The notes below the pieces were generated by a model. That model ran no database searches. It saw only the letters and a list, made by a program, of their open reading frames with translations, and was not told the DNA's origin. A stretch of DNA of 55,558 nucleotides, taken from contig JAUMWC010000009.1 in the NCBI GenBank assembly GCA_030529855.1, positions 1 through 55,558 on the forward strand, written 5' to 3'. Below, piece by piece: positions 1 through 7,263 of the stretch. Source of the DNA: Gemella sp. GTDB taxonomy: Bacteria > Bacillota > Bacilli > Staphylococcales > Gemellaceae. The position numbers and the translations under genes were made by a program. How positions within the stretch are numbered: the stretch's first letter is position 1; each line of letters begins with the position of its first letter.

Positions 1-2
1 AA

Positions 3-116
3 GAAATGAAAAAAGAAATGTATAATAAATTAAAACCATTGATAGATGAGCATACTGAACCAAGTATAAATCTACAATGGATATTTGATTGGAAATATAA
101 GGAAAGATTTAATTAG
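3..116 (+). CDS. C-terminal end of an unidentified protein (partial)
   Basis: An open frame enters from the left edge and stops with TAG at 114-116, giving about 37 residues ending in WIFDWKYKERFN. In-frame ATGs occur at 6 and 18, but the frame is open to the edge, so this is most likely the tail of a longer gene. It is lysine- and aromatic-rich with no recognisable motif. It lies on the same strand as the mobile-element genes downstream and may belong to that element. No function can be assigned. Confidence 0.45.
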   Translation, partial: EMKKEMYNKLKPLIDEHTEPSINLQWIFDWKYKERFN

Positions 117-180
117 AGATATAAGATATATGTGTATAAAACTATAAAAAAAATAATAAAATAAATTAAGGAGATTTAGG

Positions 181-354
181 ATGAACAATTTTGAATTAAA
201 TAATATAGAAAATGATGAGAATTTTACTGAAAGCTTTGAATATGAGAGTGAAGGGTTTGTGTGCACAATTTGCGGTCATGAATTTAAAGATAATTCAAAA
301 GATATGGGAGGAATTTGTGAAGATTGTTATAGAGAATCCTTAGAAAAAGAGTAA
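181..354 (+). CDS. Small zinc-ribbon protein, 57 aa
   Basis: The ATG at 181 follows a strong AAGGAG-type ribosome binding site at about 168-173 and reads to TAA at 352-354. The N-terminal half is acidic and Asn/Glu-rich. The C-terminal half carries two CxxC knuckles, CTIC and CEDC, about 20 residues apart, the spacing of a four-cysteine zinc ribbon. A strong terminator follows at 401-445, so it ends a transcript that begins upstream. Such small zinc-ribbon proteins are common accessory genes of mobile elements. Its role (DNA or protein binding) is an inference; the family is not recognised. The reading frame itself is convincing. Confidence 0.6.
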   Translation: MNNFELNNIENDENFTESFEYESEGFVCTICGHEFKDNSKDMGGICEDCYRESLEKE

Positions 355-400
355 TTTACTAAAATTCATCATATTATTAGTTAGATTTAATTAAGTTTAA

Positions 401-445
401 ATAAACCTACTTTAGAGGTAAAACTCTAAGGTAGGTTTATTTTTA
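401..445 (+). terminator. Intrinsic terminator after the zinc-ribbon gene
   Basis: Near-perfect 17-bp arms at 401-417 and 424-440 (ATAAACCTACTTTAGAG against CTCTAAGGTAGGTTTAT) close a 6-nt loop and are followed by TTTTA. It separates the upstream transcript from the recombinase operon. Confidence 0.9.
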
Positions 446-474
446 TTGAAAAAATAGTACTTAAACCATAAAAT
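446..474 (+). promoter_or_regulatory. Predicted promoter of the recombinase operon
   Basis: TTGAAA at 446-451, a 17-bp spacer, and TAAAAT at 469-474. It lies directly after the preceding terminator and 31 bp before the ATG at 505, whose ribosome binding site AGGAGG is at 491-496. Confidence 0.55.
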
Positions 475-504
475 TTGTCCTTTATCTATTAGGAGGATAG
501 ATAA

Positions 505-885
505 ATGGATAAAAGAATAATATTAAGACTAAGAGAGAAAGGTTTAAGTTACAAGGAAATATCAGAAAAACTAGACCTGTCAATAAACACAGTAAAATCA
601 TACTGCAGAAGGAATAAGAATAAAGAATTCTCTGAAGATACTACGCAATGTAAAGAGTGTAATAATAAATTAAAACAAGGGAAAGGGAAAAAGAAGAGGT
701 TTTGTTCAGACAAATGCAGAAATAAATGGTGGAATAAAAATTTGAGTCTAGTAGATAAAAAAGCATATTATCAATTTGAATGTACATATTGTGGTAAAGA
801 ATTTGAAGCCTATGGAAACAAACATAGAAAATACTGTAGTCATGCTTGTTATATAAACCATAGATTTGGAGAAAAAGATGAGTAG
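505..885 (+). CDS. Sigma-70-region-4-like HTH protein with zinc fingers
   Basis: This 126-residue protein starts with a helix-turn-helix (residues about 2-35: LREKGLSYKEISEKLDLSIN), like sigma-70 region 4 or a transposase-type HTH. Two cysteine clusters follow: CKEC with CSDKC, and CTYCGKEF with CSHAC, both zinc-finger-like. In Firmicutes, short sigma-like proteins of this kind commonly precede a SHOCT protein and paired serine recombinases. The order here is the same: its stop overlaps the next gene and two recombinases follow. It probably binds DNA and regulates or assists recombination; that role is inferred. The ATG has an ideal AGGAGG site 8 bp upstream. Confidence 0.75.
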   Translation: MDKRIILRLREKGLSYKEISEKLDLSINTVKSYCRRNKNKEFSEDTTQCKECNNKLKQGKGKKKRFCSDKCRNKWWNKNLSLVDKKAYYQFECTYCGKEFEAYGNKHRKYCSHACYINHRFGEKDE

Positions 886-1054
886 GGAAGAATATAAAAA
901 AGAAATAATCTACCAAATCACAATGAAACAAGCAGACTTACTGCTGAAAAACAATGTATTAGATATTGACGAATACCAAGAATTTAAAGATAAAATGCTG
1001 AAAAAATATGAGCCGAAATTAAGCAAATATATGAGCGAAACACTTGATAAATAA
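878..1054 (+). CDS. SHOCT-like domain small protein, 58 aa
   Basis: The frame can be opened at TTG 866, but ATG 878 is preferred because GGAG at 868-871 sits 6 bp before it; it overlaps the preceding stop (TAG 883-885). Residues about 20-45 (LLKNNVLDIDEYQEFKDKML) match the SHOCT pattern: a short hydrophobic helix, a turn with an acidic residue, then EY..FK.K.L. SHOCT domains occur at protein ends and in small element-encoded proteins and are thought to mediate oligomerisation. The tight coupling to the HTH gene and the recombinases suggests an accessory factor of the element. The exact role is unknown. Confidence 0.65.
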   Translation: MSREEYKKEIIYQITMKQADLLLKNNVLDIDEYQEFKDKMLKKYEPKLSKYMSETLDK

Positions 1055-1099
1055 AGGCTTTAGAGTGATATATAGTAATACAATAAAGGAGGATACGTT

Positions 1100-2017
1100 A
1101 TGAAAAAAGTAAGGACAATACAAACTTTAAAGAACATAGAAAATAAAAAAATTAAAGTTGCAGCTTACGCAAGAGTATCTCACAATCAATTACTACAATC
1201 ACTATCAAATCAGGTGAGCTACTATAACAAACTAATTCAAAACAATCCAGATTGGGAATATGCAGGAGTATATGTAGATCAAGCAATAAGTGGAAGAACA
1301 ACCAAAAGACCAGAGTATCAAAGGTTAATACAAGATGCAATAGAAGGTAAGATAAACATAATACTCACAAAATCAATATCAAGATTTGGGAGAGATACAG
1401 AAGAAACATTAAAAACAATAAGAAATCTAAAAGAAAAAAACATAAGTGTAAGATTTGAAAAAGAAAACATAGACACACTAAGCACAGATGGAGAATTACT
1501 AATAACACTACTTGCGGCCTTGGCTGAAGAAGAATCAAAATCAATAAGCGAAAACCTAAAGTGGAAAGTAAAAAAGAAATTTGAACAAGGATTGCCACAC
1601 AATCCCCAACCACTACTAGGCTATAGATGGGATTATGAAACAAAAGAATACAAGATAAAAGAAGATGAGGCAGATATCGTAAGAGAAATATACAAGCATT
1701 ATCTAGAAGGAAAAACAATAAAACAGATAATAGAAATACTTGACAAACAAGAGAGAAAAACAAGAAAAGGAAATAAATTCACAAAATCAGTAATACATAG
1801 AGTACTAGGACAAGAAGCCTATACAGGGAAACTAATACTACAAAAAACATACAGATCACCAGTAAAAGGAAGGACAATAGAAAATAAAGGAGAAAAAGCA
1901 AAATACATAGTAGAAAATGCACACGTAGCAATAATCACAAAAGAACAATACGATAAAGTACAAGAAGAAAAAAATAAAAGAAACCTACATAACAAGAAAG
2001 GAGTAAAAAATGACTAG
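1100..2017 (+). CDS. Serine recombinase, short form without zinc ribbon
   Basis: The 305-residue product has a resolvase/invertase catalytic domain beginning VAAYARVSHNQ, where the Ser of YARVS (about residue 27) is the expected nucleophile. The further catalytic-core segments VDQAISGRTTKRPEYQRL and KSISRFGRDTEETL are present. The 'recombinase' DNA-binding domain lies at about 165-290. It ends there and lacks the cysteine zinc ribbon and coiled coil of typical large serine recombinases, including its neighbour. The start is ATG 1100 after AAGGAGG at 1086-1092. It overlaps the next gene by 8 nt, so the two are translationally coupled and may act as a heteromeric pair. Heavy use of ATA, AGA and CTA codons differs from the downstream chromosome. 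Confidence 0.88.
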   Translation: MKKVRTIQTLKNIENKKIKVAAYARVSHNQLLQSLSNQVSYYNKLIQNNPDWEYAGVYVDQAISGRTTKRPEYQRLIQDAIEGKINIILTKSISRFGRDTEETLKTIRNLKEKNISVRFEKENIDTLSTDGELLITLLAALAEEESKSISENLKWKVKKKFEQGLPHNPQPLLGYRWDYETKEYKIKEDEADIVREIYKHYLEGKTIKQIIEILDKQERKTRKGNKFTKSVIHRVLGQEAYTGKLILQKTYRSPVKGRTIENKGEKAKYIVENAHVAIITKEQYDKVQEEKNKRNLHNKKGVKND

Positions 2018-3575
2018 AAAAGTTATCACAATAGAACCAGCAAAAATAATAAGTCAGAAAAATATAATACCAAGCCTAACAAAAAGAAGAGTCGCAGGAT
2101 ATGCAAGGGTATCTACAGATAACGAAGATCAGGCGAGTTCTTACGAAACACAAATGAACTATTACAAATCATATATAGAAAGTAGAAACGATTGGGAATA
2201 TGTGAAGATGTATTCAGACGAAGGGATAAGTGGAACAAACACAAAGAAAAGATTAGGATTTCAAGAAATGGTAGAAGATGCCTTAAAAGGAAAGATAGAC
2301 CTAATCATCACAAAATCAGTAAGTAGATTCGCAAGAAACACAGTCGACTCCTTAACAACAGTAAGAAAGCTAAAAGAAGTAGGAGTAGAGATCTACTTTG
2401 AAAAAGAAAACATCTGGACACTTGACTCAAAAGGAGAACTACTAATAACAATAATGAGTTCCTTAGCCCAAGAAGAATCTAGGTCAATATCAGAAAACGT
2501 AACCTGGTCAAAAAGAAAACTAGCCGCAGAAGGACAAGTACAATTCAATTACACACTGACATTAGGATTCAAGCAGAAACAAGATGGTGGATTTGAAATA
2601 GATGAAGAAGAAGCAAAAATAGTAAGGTACATATTTGGAGAATACCTAAAAGGAGAGAATCCAAACAGCATAGCAAAGAAACTAACCGAAAAACAAATAC
2701 TAACACCAGCAGGTAAGAAAATATGGAGTTACACAACAATAAAAAGAATACTGAGTAATGAGAAGTACAAAGGAGATGCACTACTTCAAAAATCATACAC
2801 AGTTGATTTTCTAACAAAAACAAGAAAAGAAAATAAAGGGCAACTCCCACAATACTATGTAGAAAATAGCCATGAAGCAATAATAGATAAAACAACATTT
2901 GACTTAGTACAAGAAGAACTAAAAAGTAGGGCTAGAAGAATAAAGATAAGCTACGGAGGGAAAATAATATGTGGGGATTGTGGACATAGCTTTGGAAGAC
3001 ATACTTGGCACTCAACAAGTAAATATAAAAGACATATTTACAGATGTAGTTATAAATACAAGGGAAAAGAAAACTGCACAACACCGCATACAACACAAGA
3101 AGAAATAGAGGCTTGGATAGTAAAAGCAACAAACAACTTAATTACAAACAAAAAAGAAATAATAGAAAACCTAAAAGTTCTAACAAACATAATAGAACAA
3201 AAACAGACAAAAACAACAGAAGAAATACAAGAACTAGAACAAAAATTAGAAAAGCTAGAAATGAAGGTAGAAGAGCTGGTAAGGCAAAATAGTAGAAAAA
3301 TACAAGATCAAGAAACCTATCAAGAGAAGTACAACAAGTTAGTAAACAAATATAGAAAACTAGAAGAAGATCACATAGAGAAACAAACTCAAAGAATAAA
3401 GCAAGAAGAACAGAAACTGCAGATAAAAATATTTATAGAAAAACTAAAAAAACAAAGAGAACTATTAGAAGAGTTCGATGAACAACTCTTTAATACCTTA
3501 GTAGAAAAACTAGTAATAAACAAAGACAAAGAAATAGAAATACACTTCAAAACAGGACAAGTCATATCAATCTAG
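2010..3575 (+). CDS. Large serine recombinase, full length
   Basis: This is a 521-residue large serine recombinase. The catalytic domain starts VAGYARVSTDNEDQ (nucleophile Ser in YARVS), followed by SDEGISGTNTKKR and KSVSRFARNTVDSL. The recombinase domain spans about 180-290. A zinc beta-ribbon (CGDCGHSF, then C and C in YRCSYKYKGKENC) lies at about 321-355. A long Glu/Lys-rich coiled coil (about 385-490) follows. It cuts and joins attachment sites for integration or excision of the element. It overlaps the shorter recombinase by 8 nt, and its last codons lie inside the terminator hairpin at 3557-3595. Codon use is foreign-looking, with many ATA, AGA and ACA codons. Confidence 0.92.
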   Translation: MTRKVITIEPAKIISQKNIIPSLTKRRVAGYARVSTDNEDQASSYETQMNYYKSYIESRNDWEYVKMYSDEGISGTNTKKRLGFQEMVEDALKGKIDLIITKSVSRFARNTVDSLTTVRKLKEVGVEIYFEKENIWTLDSKGELLITIMSSLAQEESRSISENVTWSKRKLAAEGQVQFNYTLTLGFKQKQDGGFEIDEEEAKIVRYIFGEYLKGENPNSIAKKLTEKQILTPAGKKIWSYTTIKRILSNEKYKGDALLQKSYTVDFLTKTRKENKGQLPQYYVENSHEAIIDKTTFDLVQEELKSRARRIKISYGGKIICGDCGHSFGRHTWHSTSKYKRHIYRCSYKYKGKENCTTPHTTQEEIEAWIVKATNNLITNKKEIIENLKVLTNIIEQKQTKTTEEIQELEQKLEKLEMKVEELVRQNSRKIQDQETYQEKYNKLVNKYRKLEEDHIEKQTQRIKQEEQKLQIKIFIEKLKKQRELLEEFDEQLFNTLVEKLVINKDKEIEIHFKTGQVISI

Positions 3576-3595
3576 ATATGGCTTGTTTCATTTTA
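3557..3595 (+). terminator. Terminator overlapping the recombinase stop
   Basis: Arms ACAAGTCATATC (3557-3568) and GATATGGCTTGT (3575-3586) pair over 12 bp with one G-U and a 6-nt loop, followed by a T-rich tail. The left arm is still coding, so the hairpin spans the stop codon of the recombinase. Confidence 0.8.
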
Positions 3596-3615
3596 TGGTC
3601 AATAAAAAACATTTT

Positions 3616-3624
3616 TGATATAAT
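3616..3624 (+). promoter_or_regulatory. Extended -10 promoter for the HAD phosphatase operon
   Basis: TGATATAAT forms an extended -10 element (TGnTATAAT, with -10 hexamer at 3619-3624). No convincing -35 is seen. Transcription would start near 3632, giving a leader of about 140 nt that contains the three TGCACACCCC repeats. Confidence 0.5.
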
Positions 3625-3686
3625 AAAAAAGTAAAGAAAAATAATAAAAGGTGATAGTAGTGGGGTTTATGAATATCGTTAAAAGA

Positions 3687-3750
3687 TGCACACCCCCTAG
3701 AAAAAAACTGGAAAAATGCACACCCCTAGGGTCAAAATGCACACCCCTAA
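3687..3750. repeat. Three direct repeats TGCACACCCC, iteron-like
   Basis: TGCACACCCC occurs at 3687, 3717 and 3738 with shared flanks (A-rich before, CTAG or CTAA after). Spacing between unit starts is 30 and 21 bp. Read on the minus strand, each unit encodes Gly-Val-His in the same frame (RGVHF, GGVHL). Such repeats resemble iterons found inside rep genes of some streptococcal elements. Here they sit in the leader of a phosphatase gene immediately beyond the recombinase, so they may mark the element end, a remnant origin or the target site. Function is not established. Confidence 0.55.
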
Positions 3751-3770
3751 AATTCAAAGGAGAAAATTGT

Positions 3771-4586
3771 ATGATTAAACTAATAGCAACAGATATGGAC
3801 GGAACTTTACTAAATGATAGAAAAGAAGTAAGTGAAGAGAATAAACTTGCCTTACAAAAGGCTATTGATGCAGGAGTAAAGGTGGTTTTATCAACAGGAC
3901 GTCCTTTATTTGGAGTTATTCCAATTTTTTTAAATTTAGGCCTAAAGAACCAAGATGACTTTGTTATAGTTAACAATGGGTGTTCAGTTCACTCTACTAA
4001 AGATTGGAAATTGTTAGATTATGTAAAATTAAATGAATCTGATATTACAAGACTTTATAATCTTGTAAAAGACACAGATGTACAACTGGTTTTAACAAAC
4101 GAAACTACTTATTATGTAGTAGAAGAAGCGCCGAGTGAAACTGTAATATATGATGCATCCTTAACATTCCAAAAACCAGTGGTTATAAGTTTAGAAGAAG
4201 CGTGTAAAGAAGAATACAATATGTTTCAAGCTATGGTTATGGGGAAACCAGATGCTATAGATCAATTTGAAAATGCTAATAGAGAAAATTTAGCTAAGGA
4301 TTATAGTGTAGTAAGAAGTCAAACATATATTTTTGAAGTATTGCCACAAGGGACTTCTAAAGCATCAGCATTAGAAAAATTAGCAACAGATTTAGGAATC
4401 AAAGCAGATGAAATTCTAGCACTAGGTGATGGAAATAATGATATAGAGATGTTAGAATTTGCTGGATATAGCGTAGCAATGGATAATGCAGGAGAAGCTG
4501 TAAAAGCAGTAGCTAAATATAAGACTGAATCAAATAATGAACATGGTGTAGCCAAAGCAATAGAGAGATTTATATTTAAAAAATAA
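3771..4586 (+). CDS. Cof-type HAD-IIB phosphatase
   Basis: ATG 3771 is preferred over the open frame starting at GTG 3651, because family members begin at MIKLIATDMDGT and a ribosome binding site (AAGGAG) precedes 3771. The product is 271 residues, the usual size of Cof/YidA-type HAD phosphatases. Motif I is DMDGT with nucleophile Asp8 and acid Asp10. Motif II is the Ser/Thr of LSTGRP, and the C-terminal metal-binding motif is GDGNNDIEML. These cytosolic enzymes dephosphorylate sugar phosphates and cofactor precursors; the substrate cannot be read from sequence. It is the first gene of a run with the rhodanese lipoprotein, DUF1349 and LOG genes. Confidence 0.9.
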   Translation: MIKLIATDMDGTLLNDRKEVSEENKLALQKAIDAGVKVVLSTGRPLFGVIPIFLNLGLKNQDDFVIVNNGCSVHSTKDWKLLDYVKLNESDITRLYNLVKDTDVQLVLTNETTYYVVEEAPSETVIYDASLTFQKPVVISLEEACKEEYNMFQAMVMGKPDAIDQFENANRENLAKDYSVVRSQTYIFEVLPQGTSKASALEKLATDLGIKADEILALGDGNNDIEMLEFAGYSVAMDNAGEAVKAVAKYKTESNNEHGVAKAIERFIFKK

Positions 4587-4606
4587 GGAGAGACGAGAAA
4601 AAAATC

Positions 4607-5068
4607 ATGAAAAAATTAATTAATATTGTAACTTTATCAGCATTAGCAGGAATTTTAGTAGCCTGTGGTCAAAGTACTGGAACAAATTCATCATCAGCAC
4701 CAGCTACAAGCGAAGCAGTGAAGAAAGAAAATATTGACTGGTCAAAAGCAGGACCAGATGCAAAAGCTCACAAAATTTCTTTTGAACAAGTGGCAGAAGA
4801 TGTGAAGAATGGCGCTGTATTTTACGATGTACGTTCTAAAGGGGAGTTTGATAGCAAAAATTTTGGTATTACAAAGAACTTTCCAATAACTGATTTGGAA
4901 GACGGTAAATTACCAGATCTTCCGAAGGATACAAAAATATATGTTCACTGCTTGAAAGGAATTAGATCAGCAGAAGCAACAAAAATTTTACGTGATGCTG
5001 GATTTACTAATGTTTATGACATGGGTGGAATGGAACACGTAACAGCAATTGGTGGTATTGCTAAATAA
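4607..5068 (+). CDS. Rhodanese-domain lipoprotein
   Basis: The 153-residue precursor has a type II signal peptide with lipobox LVAC and lipidation at Cys20, then a Ser/Thr/Ala-rich linker. A single rhodanese domain spans about 55-153. It has the active-site loop CLKGIRS with catalytic Cys115 and Arg120, and the CH2A-like segment VFYDVRSKGEF. It should sit outside the membrane, anchored by lipid. Rhodaneses transfer sulfane sulfur or act in redox or persulfide sensing; the acceptor here is unknown. It starts 20 nt after the HAD gene with AAGGAG upstream, so it is likely co-transcribed. Confidence 0.88.
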   Translation: MKKLINIVTLSALAGILVACGQSTGTNSSSAPATSEAVKKENIDWSKAGPDAKAHKISFEQVAEDVKNGAVFYDVRSKGEFDSKNFGITKNFPITDLEDGKLPDLPKDTKIYVHCLKGIRSAEATKILRDAGFTNVYDMGGMEHVTAIGGIAK

Positions 5069-5086
5069 TTTGAAAGAGAGTTAATT

Positions 5087-5692
5087 ATGTTTGATGTAAA
5101 AAAATTAGAATGGACTAGAGAACCAAAAGAATATACAATTACAGATTCAAAAATTGAGATTATAACTAATCCCCATACAGATTTATGGCAAAGAACCTAC
5201 TATCATTTTAGAAATGATAACGCACCCGTTCTACAAATGAAGACAAGTGAAAAATTCTTTTCATTTGTAGTGAAAACAGACTTTGATTCTAAACATAGAT
5301 TTGACCAATGTGGTGTAGTAATGTACTTAGATAGTGAAAACTGGCTAAAAGCATCCATAGAATATGAGAATGAGGAATTTCAACATCTAGGAAGTGTAGT
5401 AACCAATCGTGGTTATTCAGATTGGTCAACAACTGCAATAGACGCTTCTATTAAATCTATGTGGTATAGATTCAGCAGGAGAGAAGATGATTTTTGTCTA
5501 GAATGTTCTCAAGATGGAATAAACTTTTCACAAATGAGAATCTGTCATATGTGGGAAGCTAAAGATGAAATTCAATTTGGTATCTATGCTTGTAGTCCTG
5601 AAGATTCATCATTTAAAGCAACTTTTACAGAGATGGATATTACAGAATGTAAATGGTTAGCTCATGATGGACAAAAACCTGATGGAGAATAG
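5087..5692 (+). CDS. DUF1349 family protein
   Basis: This 201-residue cytosolic protein matches the DUF1349 (concanavalin-like beta-sandwich) pattern. It has TDLWQRTYYHF near the N terminus, FDQCGVVMYLDSENWLKASIE in the middle and IQFGIYACSPEDSSFKATFTE near the end. The family is widespread in bacteria and fungi, and its members resemble carbohydrate-binding folds, but no activity is firmly assigned. No signal peptide is present. It follows the lipoprotein gene by 18 nt with a GAGAG-type site and is followed after 4 nt by the LOG gene, so it is an operon member. Confidence 0.85.
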   Translation: MFDVKKLEWTREPKEYTITDSKIEIITNPHTDLWQRTYYHFRNDNAPVLQMKTSEKFFSFVVKTDFDSKHRFDQCGVVMYLDSENWLKASIEYENEEFQHLGSVVTNRGYSDWSTTAIDASIKSMWYRFSRREDDFCLECSQDGINFSQMRICHMWEAKDEIQFGIYACSPEDSSFKATFTEMDITECKWLAHDGQKPDGE

Positions 5693-5696
5693 AAAT

Positions 5697-6236
5697 ATGA
5701 ATATAGTAGTATTTTGCGGAGCGAATTCTGGAAGTAAGGAAGTTTACACAGAAAAAGCTGTAGAATTAGGAAAGTGGATAGCCAAAAATAATCATAAATT
5801 AATTTATGGTGGTGGAAATGTTGGTTTAATGGGAATACTAGCAGATACTGTTTTAGAAAATGGTGGATATGTAGAAGGAGTTATGCCTACATTTCTTATA
5901 GAAAGAGAAATAAGCCACACAAAAATAAATGAGCTTCATGAAGTAGATGATATGTCTGATAGAAAAAGTTTAATGGTAGAAAAAGGTGATGTCTTTATTG
6001 CACTAGCTGGAGGACCAGGGACCCTGGAAGAGATATCGCAAGTAATCTCATGGGCAAGAGTAGGACAAAATAGTGGACCATGTATTTTAATGAATACAGC
6101 TGGTTATTATGACCATTTAGAAAAGTTCTTTGATCATATGGTAAGAGAAGGATTTTTAACTAAAGAAGATAGAAACAAAACACTCTTTACTGACAGTATA
6201 GAAGAAATAGAAACTTTTATTAAAGGATATAAATAA
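5697..6236 (+). CDS. LOG family / TIGR00730 Rossmann-fold protein
   Basis: The start is ATG 5697 (MNIVVFCGANSG), 4 nt after the DUF1349 stop; GGAG at 5684-5687 supports it over the longer frame beginning at 5664. The 179-residue protein has the nucleotide-binding motif YGGGNVGLMG (about 38-47). It also has the LOG signature, here AGGPGTLEE in place of the usual PGGxGTxxE, so Pro is replaced by Ala. Family members hydrolyse nucleoside 5'-monophosphates such as cytokinin ribotides to base plus ribose 5-phosphate. In Firmicutes the physiological role is unclear. A terminator closes the operon. Confidence 0.88.
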   Translation: MNIVVFCGANSGSKEVYTEKAVELGKWIAKNNHKLIYGGGNVGLMGILADTVLENGGYVEGVMPTFLIEREISHTKINELHEVDDMSDRKSLMVEKGDVFIALAGGPGTLEEISQVISWARVGQNSGPCILMNTAGYYDHLEKFFDHMVREGFLTKEDRNKTLFTDSIEEIETFIKGYK

Positions 6237-6237
6237 A

Positions 6238-6261
6238 GAAGGCTTTAGTAGCCTTCTTTTT
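6238..6261. terminator. Terminator between convergent genes
   Basis: GAAGGCT (6238-6244) and AGCCTTC (6250-6256) close a 5-nt loop and are followed by TTTTT on the plus strand. It serves the LOG operon. On the minus strand the tail is less T-rich, but it may also stop dhaQ. Confidence 0.85.
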
Positions 6262-7252
6262 ATTTCCAAGCAAAAGCATTAGTAGGTTCTGATAGGCTAT
6301 CTAGCCAGGTTTTATCAGAGATTTTACATAGACTTACAGAGATACCAGACATATCAAGACTAGTCATATATTTTCCTAATTTAATTAGGGGAATATCTAC
6401 GTCTTCAATTTCTAGAAGCTGGCTAAGATCATTTAAGAAAATACCCATTTCTAAGTCTGTACAAGCACCTAAATTATTTACTAATAGAATGAATTTATCA
6501 TTTTTCTTCCAATGGAAATGTAGTTTTAGTTTATTAATAATCTCATTAGCGAGATTTTCTGAATTTTCAAAGGGAACTACTCGATAACCTTCTTCTCCAT
6601 GAATTCCAATTCCATATGAGATGTAATTTTCTTCTAGTTGGAAAAGACTTTTTTCTTCAGTAGGTAGTTTAGCAGATTTAGTAGCAAACCCAATTGTAGC
6701 GATTTTTGTAGATAGTTCTAAGGCACTTTCTTCTAAAATTTCTAGTTTAGCTCCTTTTCTAGCTAAATCTCCAATTATTTTGTGGATTAAAACAGTCCCA
6801 GCTAAACCACGACCTCTTATCTGATAATTATTTTTCGGTTCGATTGAAATATCATCATGAGAAATTATATATCTGACTTCGTGACCTTCTTTTCTTACTT
6901 CATTAATTGCCATACTAAAGTTTTTAAAATCAGCTTCGAAATTTTTAATTATTACAAATACTCCTTTTCCAGAATCTAAAAATCTAATAGCATCAGCTAT
7001 ATCTTTAGAACTAGGTGGTGCAAATAGCGGACCGTAAATCGCAGCTGTAAGCATACCATCACCAACGTAACCTATATGGGCTGGTTCATGACCTGATCCA
7101 CCGCCTGAAAGAATAGGAATTGTATTTTTATCATGATATTTATTATATATAAGAGGTAAATTTTCATGTTTAACTAGGTGAGGATAAGGTAAGATTTGGC
7201 CTTTAATAAAATCTGATAATATTTTTTCTTTTTGATTATGTATAAATGTCAT
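6260..7252 (-). CDS. dhaQ: DhaQ-like DhaK paralogue, coactivator of the dha operon
   Basis: This 330-residue DhaK-fold protein is divergent in sequence from the DhaK encoded nearby. It retains the dihydroxyacetone-binding residues: His55 in GGGSGHEPAHIG, Asp108 in NFEADF and His218 in YGIGIHGEEGY. It follows a TetR-type regulator by 11 nt on the minus strand, opposite dhaKLM. In Lactococcus lactis the same dhaSQ arrangement is known: DhaQ binds dihydroxyacetone and then enables the activator DhaS. A role in catalysis is less likely because a full DhaKLM kinase is present. The call rests on family knowledge and gene order. Confidence 0.82.
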   Translation of the reverse strand: MTFIHNQKEKILSDFIKGQILPYPHLVKHENLPLIYNKYHDKNTIPILSGGGSGHEPAHIGYVGDGMLTAAIYGPLFAPPSSKDIADAIRFLDSGKGVFVIIKNFEADFKNFSMAINEVRKEGHEVRYIISHDDISIEPKNNYQIRGRGLAGTVLIHKIIGDLARKGAKLEILEESALELSTKIATIGFATKSAKLPTEEKSLFQLEENYISYGIGIHGEEGYRVVPFENSENLANEIINKLKLHFHWKKNDKFILLVNNLGACTDLEMGIFLNDLSQLLEIEDVDIPLIKLGKYMTSLDMSGISVSLCKISDKTWLDSLSEPTNAFAWK

Positions 7253-7263
7253 AAAATTACCTC

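Noticed and set aside
1318-1763. Overlapping minus-strand open frames in the first recombinase
   Set aside because: They are antisense to a clearly conserved catalytic domain and have hydrophobic low-complexity products.
3651-3770. In-frame N-terminal extension of the HAD phosphatase (40 residues with repeated KCTPL)
   Set aside because: The family starts at MIKLIATDMDGT, a ribosome binding site precedes ATG 3771, and the extension merely translates the direct repeats.
3599-3976. Minus-strand frame with GVH repeats
   Set aside because: Most of it is antisense to the phosphatase gene. Only the repeat region is of interest; no start signal supports a rep gene.
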